Assembly (NCBI RefSeq): GCF_022865105.1
Contig: NZ_JAKNYM010000002.1
Coordinates: forward strand, 62,001 to 126,000
From: Sphingomicrobium astaxanthinifaciens
GTDB taxonomy: Bacteria > Pseudomonadota > Alphaproteobacteria > Sphingomonadales > Sphingomonadaceae
DNA: 64,000 bases
Direction: 5' to 3'
This document shows positions 54,573 through 63,700 of the stretch, piece by piece. Below the pieces are notes generated by a model. That model did no database searches. It had not been told where the DNA came from and saw only the letters and a list, made by a program, of their open reading frames with translations. Positions within the stretch are counted from its first letter, which is position 1; every line of letters starts with the position of its first letter. Both the position numbers and the translations under genes were made by a program.

Positions 54573-55385
54573 TCAGCGGCGCTCGACCGCGATCCGCGCG
54601 CTCGAGCCGAGCCGGTCGAGCAGCGCCCCGGCCGCCGCGTCGCCCGCGCCATGCGCGGCGAGGAACAGCCGCGTGAAGGCCGCGAGGCTGGGCGCGACCG
54701 GCTGGTCCATCCGCGCGAGGTCGTGCCCGCCCGCCTCGACGACCAGCAGCAGCTTGTCGCCGGCGCGCGAGGTGTCGAAGGCGAGCCGGTGATCGGTCCA
54801 GCGCGGGGCATAGGCCGGATCGGCATCGGCGGTCCCGGTGATGAGCAGCAGCGGCACGTCGAGCCCGGCATAGGCCTGCGGGTCGATCACCTGCTCCATC
54901 GCCCCCGCGGTCGAGAAGGCGATGACCCCCGCGACCGGCGGCCCCTCGAGCGGCGGGCCGAAGCGGGTCCGTGCGCCCGCGCCGAGCAGCGCCATGAAGC
55001 TCCCGAAACTGTGCCCCGCGAGCAGCATCGGGCGGTCGGGATACTCGGTCGCGAGCATCGCGCGCAGTGCCTGCATCGTCTCGACCCGCGCCCTGAAGCC
55101 CCCTTGCAGGTCATAGTCGGCGCGCGCGGGATGCTCGATGCTGTCGACGGGCATCGCGGCAACCACCGCCCAGCCCGCATCGCGCCAGCCGTCGAGCAGC
55201 GCGGCATAGCGCGCCGGGTGCGCCCCATGACCGTGGCCGAACAGGATCGTGCCCGTCGGCTCGCCCGCGGGCGTCCAATGGTAGAGCGCGACCGTGCGCT
55301 CGCCGATCGCGATCGCGCCCTGCCGATCCTGCGCGAGCGCGGGGGATGCGGCGACCATGGCCGCAAGGATAAGGAGGAAACGCAT
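54573..55385 (-). CDS. Exported alpha/beta hydrolase
   Basis: The 270-residue protein has a signal peptide (MRFLLILAAMVAASPALAQ) and an alpha/beta hydrolase fold with the oxyanion FGHGHGAHP and nucleophile elbow AGHSFGSFM (Ser about residue 142). The acid is in ITGTADADP and the histidine in EAGGHDLARM. The architecture is like platelet-activating-factor acetylhydrolase or dienelactone hydrolases. No substrate can be assigned. It is divergent from serS. Confidence 0.82.
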   Translation of the reverse strand: MRFLLILAAMVAASPALAQDRQGAIAIGERTVALYHWTPAGEPTGTILFGHGHGAHPARYAALLDGWRDAGWAVVAAMPVDSIEHPARADYDLQGGFRARVETMQALRAMLATEYPDRPMLLAGHSFGSFMALLGAGARTRFGPPLEGPPVAGVIAFSTAGAMEQVIDPQAYAGLDVPLLLITGTADADPAYAPRWTDHRLAFDTSRAGDKLLLVVEAGGHDLARMDQPVAPSLAAFTRLFLAAHGAGDAAAGALLDRLGSSARIAVERR

Positions 55386-55477
55386 CACGAAGGCTCCGGC
55401 AAGCAGGACGATGCGCCCGCACATACAATGTGCTTCGCCCTTGCCAACCCCCCCTCCGACACGGCACAGGCTGCGCC

Positions 55478-56740
55478 ATGCTTTCGATCGATTTCATCAA
55501 GAACAACCGCCCCGCCGTGCGCGACGCCATCGCCGCCAAGAATGTCGACCTCGACCTCGACGCGCTGCTCGCGCTCGACGCCGAGATCCGCAGCGCTAAG
55601 ACCGAGATCGACCAGCTGCGCGCCGAGCGCAATCGCATCTCGGGCATGTTCAAGGACGCCGCGCCCGAGGAGAAGGCCGCGCTCGGCAAGAAGGCGAAAG
55701 ATGCGGGCAAGCGCGCGGGCGAACTCGAAAGCGGGCTGGGCGAGAAGGTCGAGGCCTTCAACGCCATGATGCTGCAGATGCCCAACATCCCGTGGGAAGG
55801 CGCCCCCGTCGGCCCTGGCGAGGAGGACAATGTGGTCGTCCGCACCGAGGGCACCCCGCGCGACTTCCCCTTCGAGCCGCTCGACCATGTCGCGCTGCTC
55901 GAGAAGAACGACTGGGCCGACCTGTCGCGCATCACGCAGGTCTCGGGCAGCCGCACCTACTGCCTCAAGGGCCGCCTCGCGCTCTTGGAACAGAAGCTCA
56001 TGGCGTGGGCGCTCGAGGAAATCATGGGCAACGGCTTCGAGCCGATCACCCTGCCCGCGATCGCGCGCGAGGAAGCCTTCGTCCGGCAGGGCCAGTTCCC
56101 CGGCCACCGCGAGGAAACCTACGAGCTCGAGAAGGACGACCTGTTCCTCGCGGGCACCGCCGAGGTGGCGCTGACCGGCCTCCATTCGGGCGAGATCCTC
56201 GAGGAAAGCCAGCTGCCCGTCCTTTATGCGGGCTATTCGCCCTGCTTCCGCCGCGAGGCGGGCAGCGCGGGGCGCGACGTGCGCGGGCTGCTGCGCGTCC
56301 ACCAGTTCGTCAAGGTCGAGCAGTTCGTCATCTGCCAGGCCGACGAGGACGTCTCCGCCGAATGGCACGAGAAGCTGCTGAGCGCCGCCGAGAAGCTGCT
56401 GCAGGCGATGGAGATCCCCTACCAGGTCATCGAGACCTCGACCGGCGACATGGGGCTCGGCAAGTATCGCATGAACGATCTCGAAAGCTGGGTGCCGAGC
56501 TTGAACAAGTATCGCGAGACGCACAGCTGCTCGACGCTGCACGACTGGCAGGCGCGCCGCGCCAAGCTTCGCTATCGCAACAGCGAGGGCAAGGTCGTGT
56601 TCGCGCACACCTTGAACAATACCGCGCTCGCCTCCCCGCGCATCCTCGTGCCGCTGCTCGAGAACCACCAGACCGAGGACGGGCGCGTGCGGCTGCCGCA
56701 AGGCATTCGCCACCTCATGGGCGGCGATGAGTATCTCTGA
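55478..56740 (+). CDS. serS: Seryl-tRNA synthetase
   Basis: SerRS (420 residues) charges tRNA-Ser and tRNA-Sec. The N-terminal antiparallel coiled coil (about residues 30-100) grips the long variable arm. The class II motifs follow: LFLAGTAEVALTGLHSGE, motif 2 FRREAGSAGRDVRGLLRVHQF, and a motif 3 ending with ALASPRILVPLLENHQ. Length is normal. Its last 14 bases overlap the first of two hydrolase genes. A tRNA-Ser gene lies 11 kb away. Confidence 0.97.
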   Translation: MLSIDFIKNNRPAVRDAIAAKNVDLDLDALLALDAEIRSAKTEIDQLRAERNRISGMFKDAAPEEKAALGKKAKDAGKRAGELESGLGEKVEAFNAMMLQMPNIPWEGAPVGPGEEDNVVVRTEGTPRDFPFEPLDHVALLEKNDWADLSRITQVSGSRTYCLKGRLALLEQKLMAWALEEIMGNGFEPITLPAIAREEAFVRQGQFPGHREETYELEKDDLFLAGTAEVALTGLHSGEILEESQLPVLYAGYSPCFRREAGSAGRDVRGLLRVHQFVKVEQFVICQADEDVSAEWHEKLLSAAEKLLQAMEIPYQVIETSTGDMGLGKYRMNDLESWVPSLNKYRETHSCSTLHDWQARRAKLRYRNSEGKVVFAHTLNNTALASPRILVPLLENHQTEDGRVRLPQGIRHLMGGDEYL

Positions 56741-57446
56741 CGATCGCCGCTCGGCGCTCAAGGAAGGCGAGGGCGAGGAGGTCCCCAGCCTGTTCGCGCG
56801 CGTCATCGACGTCGCCAACCACCTGGGGCGCATGGGCCGCCACATCGGCCATCTCGGCCCGCGCGGCCCCGAGAACGGCCCACCCGCCTTGGTCATCCCG
56901 GGCTTCATGTCGAGCGATCGCACCACGCTCGAGCTCAGGCGCTTCCTCGCCCGCGACGGCTGGCGCGTCCACGGCTGGAAGAACGGCCAGAACCTCGGCG
57001 CCTACGAGGGCCTGCTCGACGATCTCCAACGCCGCCTCGACGAGGTGGCGGGCGAGGACAAGGCGTTGCTCGTCGGCTGGAGCCTCGGCGGCGTCATGGC
57101 GCGCGAACTGGCGCGCTCCCGCCCCGACAGGGTGCGCGCGGTGGTTACCCTCGCCTCGCCCTTTTCGGGCCACCGCAAGCTCAACAATGTGTGGAAGCAA
57201 TATGAGCTGGTCGCGGGCCATCCGGTCGACGACCCGCCCGTGCCCCAGTCGCCCGACAAGCCGCCGGTGCCGACCATGAGCATCGTCGCCGAGAAGGACG
57301 GGCTCGTCGCCCAGCGCGCGCAGATCGGGCTGCGCGAGGAAACCGACCGCGTCGTCACCCTGCCGTGCGGGCACATGCGGATCGGCAAGTCGCGCCCGAT
57401 GCTGCGCCGGGTGATCAAGGAGATCCACGACTTCGTCCCCCACTGA
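56727..57446 (+). CDS. Alpha/beta hydrolase, first of a tandem pair
   Basis: The 239-residue protein has the lipase-like core PALVIPGFMSSDRTT (about residues 53-67), a nucleophile elbow LVGWSLGGVMARELA (Ser about 117) and a C-terminal PCGHMRIG region with the likely histidine. No signal peptide is visible. It starts inside serS (14-base overlap). It is clearly paralogous to the next gene, sharing PPALVxPGFxSSDR, GWSLGGxxARELAR and VRAVVTLASPF. The substrate is unknown. Confidence 0.82.
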   Translation: MSISDDRRSALKEGEGEEVPSLFARVIDVANHLGRMGRHIGHLGPRGPENGPPALVIPGFMSSDRTTLELRRFLARDGWRVHGWKNGQNLGAYEGLLDDLQRRLDEVAGEDKALLVGWSLGGVMARELARSRPDRVRAVVTLASPFSGHRKLNNVWKQYELVAGHPVDDPPVPQSPDKPPVPTMSIVAEKDGLVAQRAQIGLREETDRVVTLPCGHMRIGKSRPMLRRVIKEIHDFVPH

Positions 57447-57510
57447 TCCTCGCGCGCGGTCGCCCGGTCGTGTGGGAACTTCCCTTGTTACGGGGGTTTA
57501 TCGATCCCAC

Positions 57511-58344
57511 ATGGGAAAGATGATCTGGCAGCGCGACCAGCAGGCGGCCGAGCCTTCGGACCGCATCCATCCCGACGACATCGCCCCGTCGGCGTGGGAG
57601 CGGACGCGCGAAGTCCTGTGGCAGTTTCCCCGCTACATGTCCTCGTGGGGCCCGATCGAGCCCGTCGGCCCCGAGTCCGGCCCCCCCGCGCTCGTCCTGC
57701 CGGGCTTTCTCTCGTCCGATCGCTCGACCAGCCAGATCCGCGGCGCGCTCGGCCGCTACGGCTGGCGCGCGCATCCGTGGGAACTGGGCACCAACAAGGG
57801 CGCCTATGCCGGTCTCCTCGAGACGCTCGAGGAACGGCTCGACCAGGTCGGCGAGGGGCGCAAGGTGCTCGTCCTCGGCTGGAGCCTGGGCGGGCTCTAT
57901 GCGCGCGAACTCGCCCGCCACGCCCCGCACAAGGTACGCGCGGTGGTCACCCTCGCCTCGCCCTTCTGCGGCGACCTCAAGAGCAACAACAATGTCCGCT
58001 GGCTCTACGAATGGGTCGCCGGGCACGACGTCAACGAACCGCCCTTCCCGCGGCTCGAGGACAAGCCCCCGGTGCCGACGATGGCCTTCTGGAGCCGCCG
58101 CGACGGGATCGTCGCGCCGCGCGCCGCGCGCGGCGACGAATGCCACTCCGACCGCGCCATCGAGATCGACACCCACCATATGGGCTTTGCCGTCTGGCGC
58201 CCCGCGCTCAGCCGCATCATGGCGCACGTCAACGACTTTATCCACGAGGTCGAGGGCGCGGTCCCGGCGCGGACCCGCCGCCAGCAGCGCGCGTTCGATC
58301 GCGCCGCCCGCCGCGCCGCCGCCGAGTCGGCGCGCCGCCCCTGA
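57511..58344 (+). CDS. Alpha/beta hydrolase, second of a tandem pair
   Basis: The 277-residue paralogue of the preceding protein has PPALVLPGFLSSDRST, LGWSLGGLYARELAR (nucleophile Ser about residue 129) and DTHHMGFAVW near the catalytic histidine. A basic Ala/Arg-rich tail of about 35 residues is unique to this copy. It lies 64 bases after the first copy in the same direction. The ATG giving MGKMIWQRDQQ is chosen; a GTG 13 codons upstream is possible. Confidence 0.8.
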   Translation: MGKMIWQRDQQAAEPSDRIHPDDIAPSAWERTREVLWQFPRYMSSWGPIEPVGPESGPPALVLPGFLSSDRSTSQIRGALGRYGWRAHPWELGTNKGAYAGLLETLEERLDQVGEGRKVLVLGWSLGGLYARELARHAPHKVRAVVTLASPFCGDLKSNNNVRWLYEWVAGHDVNEPPFPRLEDKPPVPTMAFWSRRDGIVAPRAARGDECHSDRAIEIDTHHMGFAVWRPALSRIMAHVNDFIHEVEGAVPARTRRQQRAFDRAARRAAAESARRP

Positions 58345-58392
58345 GCCCGGGCCCCCAAGAGCCCCCGTTCGCCCCCCGATTTTCCGCCAGAT

Positions 58393-58437
58393 TTGACTCG
58401 CGGGCCCGCCCTGGGCGACATAGAACATAACAAGAAC
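58393..58437 (+). promoter_or_regulatory. SOS promoter with LexA box before imuA
   Basis: TTGACT (58393-58398) is a fair -35, with a degenerate -10 around 58417-58422. Just after it lies GAAC-N7-GAAC (58423-58437), an exact match to the alphaproteobacterial LexA operator (GTTC-N7-GTTC on the other strand). Bound LexA would block transcription of the mutagenesis genes until DNA damage. Confidence 0.85.
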
Positions 58438-58440
58438 AAG

Positions 58441-59229
58441 GTGACGGCGAGTCGTGTGGCAGATGGCCCTTCCATCGGCGCCGACGAGCTTCTCGCACTG
58501 CTCCCTCCGGGCGCGGCGCGCGGGCTCGTGCGGCCAGCATCCGACCTTTCCCCCGGGGAAGGCGCGGCGCGCGCGGGCGCGCATATCCCGCTGCCCCGCA
58601 CGCCCACGCTCAGCGAGATCTTCCCGACCCATGCGCGCGATGCGGGCTGGACCCGCCTGCTGCTGGCCAGCGCCACCCCCGATCGTCCGCTCCTGTGGGT
58701 ACAGGAGCGGATGGCCATCCTCGAGGCCGGACGCTTGCATCCCCCCGGCCTCGGGGACCTGGGCCGCCCCGACCGGCTCATCCACGTGTGCGCGCGCGAT
58801 ACCCGCGCGCTCCTGTGGACGATGGAGGAGGGATTGCGATGCACGGGCCTAGCGGGCGTGGTCGGCGAGGCATGGGGGGAGCCGCCCGCGCTCGACTTTA
58901 CCGCCACCCGCCGGCTGGCCCTCGCCGCCGAGGCGCACGGGCAGCCCTGCTGGCTCGTCCGGCTGGGGGCGAGGCAGGCCGACCTGTCGGGGGCGCGCTG
59001 GCGCTGGCGGGTCGAGAGCCGCCCGTCCGAGCCCAACCGTTACGATGCGAAGGCCCCGGGACGCTCGCGCCTGGCGCTCGAGCTGTTCCGCGCGCGCGGG
59101 GTGCCCCCGGGCCGGTGGGAGTGGGTCGATGCTGAAGGTTCGCAAGCGCACGCTGGCCATCTGGCTCCCGCGCCTGTCGATCGAGCGCTGGCGCAAGATC
59201 GCGCACGCGCATGGCGAGACGCCTCCTGA
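58441..59229 (+). CDS. imuA: ImuA-like translesion synthesis accessory protein
   Basis: ImuA is a RecA-like accessory protein of the ImuA-ImuB-DnaE2 mutasome used for damage-induced mutagenesis. The 262-residue product has the usual features: GADELLALLP at the start, TLSEIFPTHARDAGWTRLLLA, and ALLWTMEEGLRCTGLAGVVGE (about 130-150). The C-terminus is PGRSRLALELFRARGVPPGRWEW plus 30 residues that overlap imuB. The start is taken as GTG 58441, directly after the LexA box; GTG 58456 is equally possible. Confidence 0.85.
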   Translation: MTASRVADGPSIGADELLALLPPGAARGLVRPASDLSPGEGAARAGAHIPLPRTPTLSEIFPTHARDAGWTRLLLASATPDRPLLWVQERMAILEAGRLHPPGLGDLGRPDRLIHVCARDTRALLWTMEEGLRCTGLAGVVGEAWGEPPALDFTATRRLALAAEAHGQPCWLVRLGARQADLSGARWRWRVESRPSEPNRYDAKAPGRSRLALELFRARGVPPGRWEWVDAEGSQAHAGHLAPAPVDRALAQDRARAWRDAS

Positions 59230-60727
59230 GGACGCGCGCATCCTCCTCACCCGCGAGGGGCCGCACGGGCGCCTCGTCCATGCGGTCTGCGACAATGCCG
59301 CGCTGGTGGGGCTGCGCGCGGGCATGCGGCTCACCGACGCCCGCGCGCTCGACCCGCAGGCGACCGTCATCGCCTGCGACCTCATCGGCGACGACAAGCT
59401 CATGGCGCGGCTCGCGCGCTGGGCGCGGCGCTGGTCGCCGCTCGTCGAACGCGATGGCGAGGACGGGCTGCGGCTCGATGCCAGCGGGGTCGCGCACCTG
59501 TTCGGCGGCGAGCGCGCGCTGCTCGACGACATCGAGGCGCGCTTCGCCGCGCTCGGGCTGAGCGCGCGCACCGCGATCGCCGATACCCCGCTCGCGGCAT
59601 GGGCGCTTTGCCATTATGCCGGCGCGGGATCGGGGAGGGGCGAGCTTTCGGGCTCGGCACAGGCCCCTCCCCGTACCGCCCTCGAACGCAAGCTGGCGAG
59701 CGGCCAGCTGGCCGCCCTGCTCGCCCCGCTCCCGGTCGCCGCGCTGCGGCTCCCCCCCGCGGTCGTGCGCACGCTGCACCGGCTCGGGCTCAAGACCATC
59801 GCCGGCCTCTCGGGGATCGAGCGGCGCAGCCTCGCGCGGCGCTTCCGCAGCGCCGACAATCCGCTCGATGCGCTCGACCGCGCGCTGGGGCGGATCGCCG
59901 AACCGCTCAGCGCCGAAGCCGACGCCCCGCCGCCGAGCGCGCGGCTCCGGCTCAAGGAACCGGTCGACGACCCCGCCGCCGCCCGGCAGGCGCTCGACCT
60001 GCTGGTCCCCGAGCTCGCGCGCCAGCTCGAGGCGCGCCGGCTCGGCGCGCGGACCGTCGAACTGGCGGGCTATCGCGTCGACGGTTCGGTCGCCAGCATC
60101 GCCGCCTCGACCGCGCTCGCCACCCGCGAGGCGGACCATCTGTCGCGGCTGCTGGCCGAGCGCACCGAGCGGCTCGACCCCGAGTTCGGCTTCGACGCCT
60201 TCGCGCTGACCGCGAGCTGGGCCGAGCCGCTCGATCCCGCGCAGGATGCCCTCGACGGCGACGAGGCCTCGGGGGTCGCCGTCGGGCGCCTCGTCGACCG
60301 CATCGCCACGCGGCTCGGGGCGCAGGCGGTTGCCCGCCCGCGCCGCCAGCCGAGCCACATGCCCGAGCGCGCGGCGGCCTGGGCCCCCGCGCTCGCCACC
60401 GTCGCCGAGGACCCGGACCCGCCGCCGCAGGCGCCGCGCCCCGAGCGCCTCCTCGACAGCCCCGAGGCGATCGGCGTGCTCTACGCCACCCCCGAGGGGC
60501 TGCCGCGCCGTTTCGTCTGGCGCCGCGCGGTCCACGACATCGTCAAGGTCGAGGGCCCCGAGCGGATCGCCCCCGAATGGTGGCGCGAATACCGGCCCGC
60601 GCGGCTGCGCGACTATTATCGCGTCGAGGACCAGGCCGGGCGCGGCTACTGGATCTTCCGCGAGGGGCTGTTCGGCGATGGGCGCGGCGGCGACCCCGTC
60701 TGGTACATCCACGGGCTGTTCGGTTGA
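59129..60727 (+). CDS. imuB: ImuB, inactive Y-family DNA polymerase homologue
   Basis: ImuB (532 residues) is a Y-family polymerase homologue that has lost polymerase activity. It links the beta clamp, ImuA and DnaE2 at damaged DNA. It starts MLKVRKRTLAIWLPRLSIER and retains Y-family body and little-finger domains. The usual acidic catalytic YxDxD-type triad is missing (GLRLDASGVAHLFGG at the corresponding place). The C-terminal region PEWWREYRPARLRDYYRVEDQAGRGYWIFR is typical. The ATG lies 101 bases inside imuA. dnaE2 begins 3 bases after its stop. Confidence 0.93.
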   Translation: MLKVRKRTLAIWLPRLSIERWRKIAHAHGETPPEDARILLTREGPHGRLVHAVCDNAALVGLRAGMRLTDARALDPQATVIACDLIGDDKLMARLARWARRWSPLVERDGEDGLRLDASGVAHLFGGERALLDDIEARFAALGLSARTAIADTPLAAWALCHYAGAGSGRGELSGSAQAPPRTALERKLASGQLAALLAPLPVAALRLPPAVVRTLHRLGLKTIAGLSGIERRSLARRFRSADNPLDALDRALGRIAEPLSAEADAPPPSARLRLKEPVDDPAAARQALDLLVPELARQLEARRLGARTVELAGYRVDGSVASIAASTALATREADHLSRLLAERTERLDPEFGFDAFALTASWAEPLDPAQDALDGDEASGVAVGRLVDRIATRLGAQAVARPRRQPSHMPERAAAWAPALATVAEDPDPPPQAPRPERLLDSPEAIGVLYATPEGLPRRFVWRRAVHDIVKVEGPERIAPEWWREYRPARLRDYYRVEDQAGRGYWIFREGLFGDGRGGDPVWYIHGLFG

Positions 60728-60730
60728 GCC

Positions 60731-63700
60731 ATGCCCGACGCCAGCCACACCCCCGCCCGGCGCAAGCTCGTGCGCGACGACGCCGACCCCCCGCCGCGGC
60801 TGCCGCGCGCGCGCTTCGTCGAGCTGGGCGTCACCACCCCCTTCTCCTTCCTGCGCGGCGCGTCGGACGCAATCGAGCTGGTGCTGGCCGCGCTCGAGAA
60901 GGGCATGGATGCGATCGGGGTCGCCGACCGCGACACGCTCGCGGGGGTGGTGCGCGTGCACAGCGCCGCCAGGGCCGCGGGGGTGCGCCCGCTGATCGGG
61001 TGCCGGCTGTGCCCGGTCGATGCCCCCGAGCTGCTCGCCTATCCGCGCAACCGCGAAGGCTATGCCAACCTCTCGAGCCTGCTCAGCATGGGCAAGATGC
61101 GCTGCGAGAAGGGCGCGTGCGACCTCCTCCTCAGCGAGATCGCGGCGCGCGGCGCCGATATCGCCCTCATCGCGGTGCCGGGCGAGGACCTCGACCATTT
61201 CGCCGCCGCGCTCCCCGCGCTCGCCGCCGCGCTGCCCGGCATGCGCCATGTCGCGGCCAGCCACCTCTATCGCGGCGATGACGCGGCGCGGATCGAACGG
61301 CTCGACCGCCTCGCGCGGGCGCACGGCCTGTCGATCCTCGCCACCAACGATGTCCATTACCACGCCCCCGAGAAGCGCCCGCTGCAGGACGTGATGACCT
61401 GCATCCGCGAGAAGGTGACGCTCGAGACCGCGGGCTGGCGGCTCCACGCCAATGCCGAGCGGCACCTCAAGGGGCCGGGCGAGATGGCGGCGCTGTTCGA
61501 GCGCTGGCCCCATGCCATCCGCGCGACCCGCGACTTCGCCGACGCCATCGACTTTTCCCTCGACGAGTTGCGCTACGAATATCCCGAAGAAACCTGCCCC
61601 GGCGGGCGCACCCCGCAGCAGCAGCTCGAGCACCTGACCTGGGCCGGGGCCAGCCGCCGCTGGCCCGAGGGGGTGCCGAGCGCCATCATCGCCCAGCTCA
61701 AGAAGGAGCTCGCGCTCATCGAGAAGCTCGATTTCGCGCGCTACTTCCTCACCGTTCACGACATCGTCGCCTACGCGCGCAGCCTCTCGCCCCCGATCCT
61801 GTGCCAGGGACGCGGCTCGGCCGCCAATAGCGCGGTCTGCTATTGCCTCGGCATCACCGCGGTCGATCCCTCGACCACCGACCTGTTGTTCGAGCGCTTC
61901 ATCTCCGAGGAGCGCAAGGAGCCGCCCGATATCGACGTCGATTTCGAGCATGAGCGGCGCGAGGAGGTGATCCAGCACATCTACGCCAAATATGGGCGCG
62001 AGCGCGCGGGGATCGCCGCGACCGTGATCCATTATCGCCCGCGCATGGCGATCCGCGAGGTCGGCAAGGTGATGGGCTGGTCGGAGGATGTGTGCGCGGC
62101 GATCGCGAGCACCTTCTGGGGGTCGATGGAAAGCGAGATGCGCGAGGAGCGGGTCGCCGAGGCAGGGCTCGACCTGTCGGACCCGCATCTGAAGCGCACC
62201 GTCATGCTCGCCGAGCAATTGATCGGCATGCCGCGCCACCTCAGCCAGCATGTCGGCGGCTTCATCCTCACCCAGCGCCCGCTGACCGAGACGGTGCCGA
62301 TCGGCAATGGCGCGATGCAGGGTCGCACCTTCATCGAATGGGACAAGGACGACATCGAGGAGCTCGGCATCCTCAAGATCGACGTGCTCGCACTCGGCAT
62401 GCTGACCTGCTGCCGCAAGGCGTTCGACCTCATCGAGGCGCACCATGGCGAGAAATGGGACCTCGCCACGCTCCCCAAGGAGGAGCCCGGGGTCTACGAC
62501 ATGTTGTGCGAGGGCGACAGCCTCGGCGTCTTCCAGGTCGAGAGCCGCGCGCAGATGAACATGCTCCCGCGGCTTCGCCCGCGCGAATTCTACGACCTCG
62601 TCATCGAGGTGGCGATCGTGCGCCCCGGCCCGATCCAGGGCGACATGGTCCACCCTTTCTTGAAGCGGCGGCAGGGCAAGGAGCCGGTGGTCTACCCCTG
62701 CCCCGATCCCGACCACGGCCCGCCCGACGAGCTCGAGCGCATCCTGCGGCGCACGCTGGGCGTGCCGGTGTTCCAGGAGCAGGCGATGAAGATCGCGCTC
62801 GACGCCGCCAAATTCTCTTCCGCCGAGGCCAACCAGCTCCGCAAGGCAATGGCCACCTTCCGGTCGAGGGGCACCATCGACCTGTTGCAGGACAAGATGG
62901 TCGGGCGGATGGTGGAGCGCGGCTACGACCCCGAATTCGCGGAGCGCTGCTTCCACCAGATCCGCGGCTTCGGGGAATATGGCTTTCCCGAGAGCCACGC
63001 CGCGAGCTTCGCGCTGCTCGTCTACGTGTCGAGCTGGCTCAAGTGGCGCTACCCCGCCGCCTTCGCCGCCGCGCTGCTCAATAGCCAGCCGATGGGGTTC
63101 TACGCCCCCGCGCAGATCGTCCGCGACGCGCGCGAACATGGGGTCGAGGTGCGCCCCGTCGACGTCAACCACAGCCATTGGGACTGCACCCTCGAGCCCA
63201 CCGATCACGCGCCGACCGCGCAGCGCCGCTCATGGGGCTCGACCGCGCTCCCGACCGGCGACTGGACCCCCGACAGCCTGCCCCCGCCCAGCCCCCGCAT
63301 GGCGCTCCGGCTCGGCTTGCGGCAGGTCGACGGGCTGCGACTGGACGATGCCACCCGCATCGTCGCGGCGCGCGCGGGCACGCCGTACCGCAGCGTCGAG
63401 GACATGAAGAAGCGCGCGGGGATCTCGGTCGCGGGGGTCGAGAAACTGGCCGAGGCCGATGCCTTCCGCTCGATCAAGCTCGACCGCCGCGCCGCGCTGT
63501 GGGACGCCAAGGCCTTGAAGGGGGCGCCCGCGCTACCGCTGTTCGAGGCGGCGCAAGCGCGCGACGAAGGCTGGGAGGTCGAACAGGTGCGGCTGCCCGC
63601 CATGGCGCTGTCCGAACAGGTGGTGACCGACTACCAGACCATGCGGCTGAGCCTCAAGGCGCATCCGATGCAGTTCCTGCGCCAGCATTATGCGGCGATG

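Noticed and set aside
58898-63208. Minus-strand frame of 1,436 codons across imuB and dnaE2
   Set aside because: It is antisense to well-supported genes, low in complexity (Arg/Gly/Ala/Asp), and explained by high GC codon bias.
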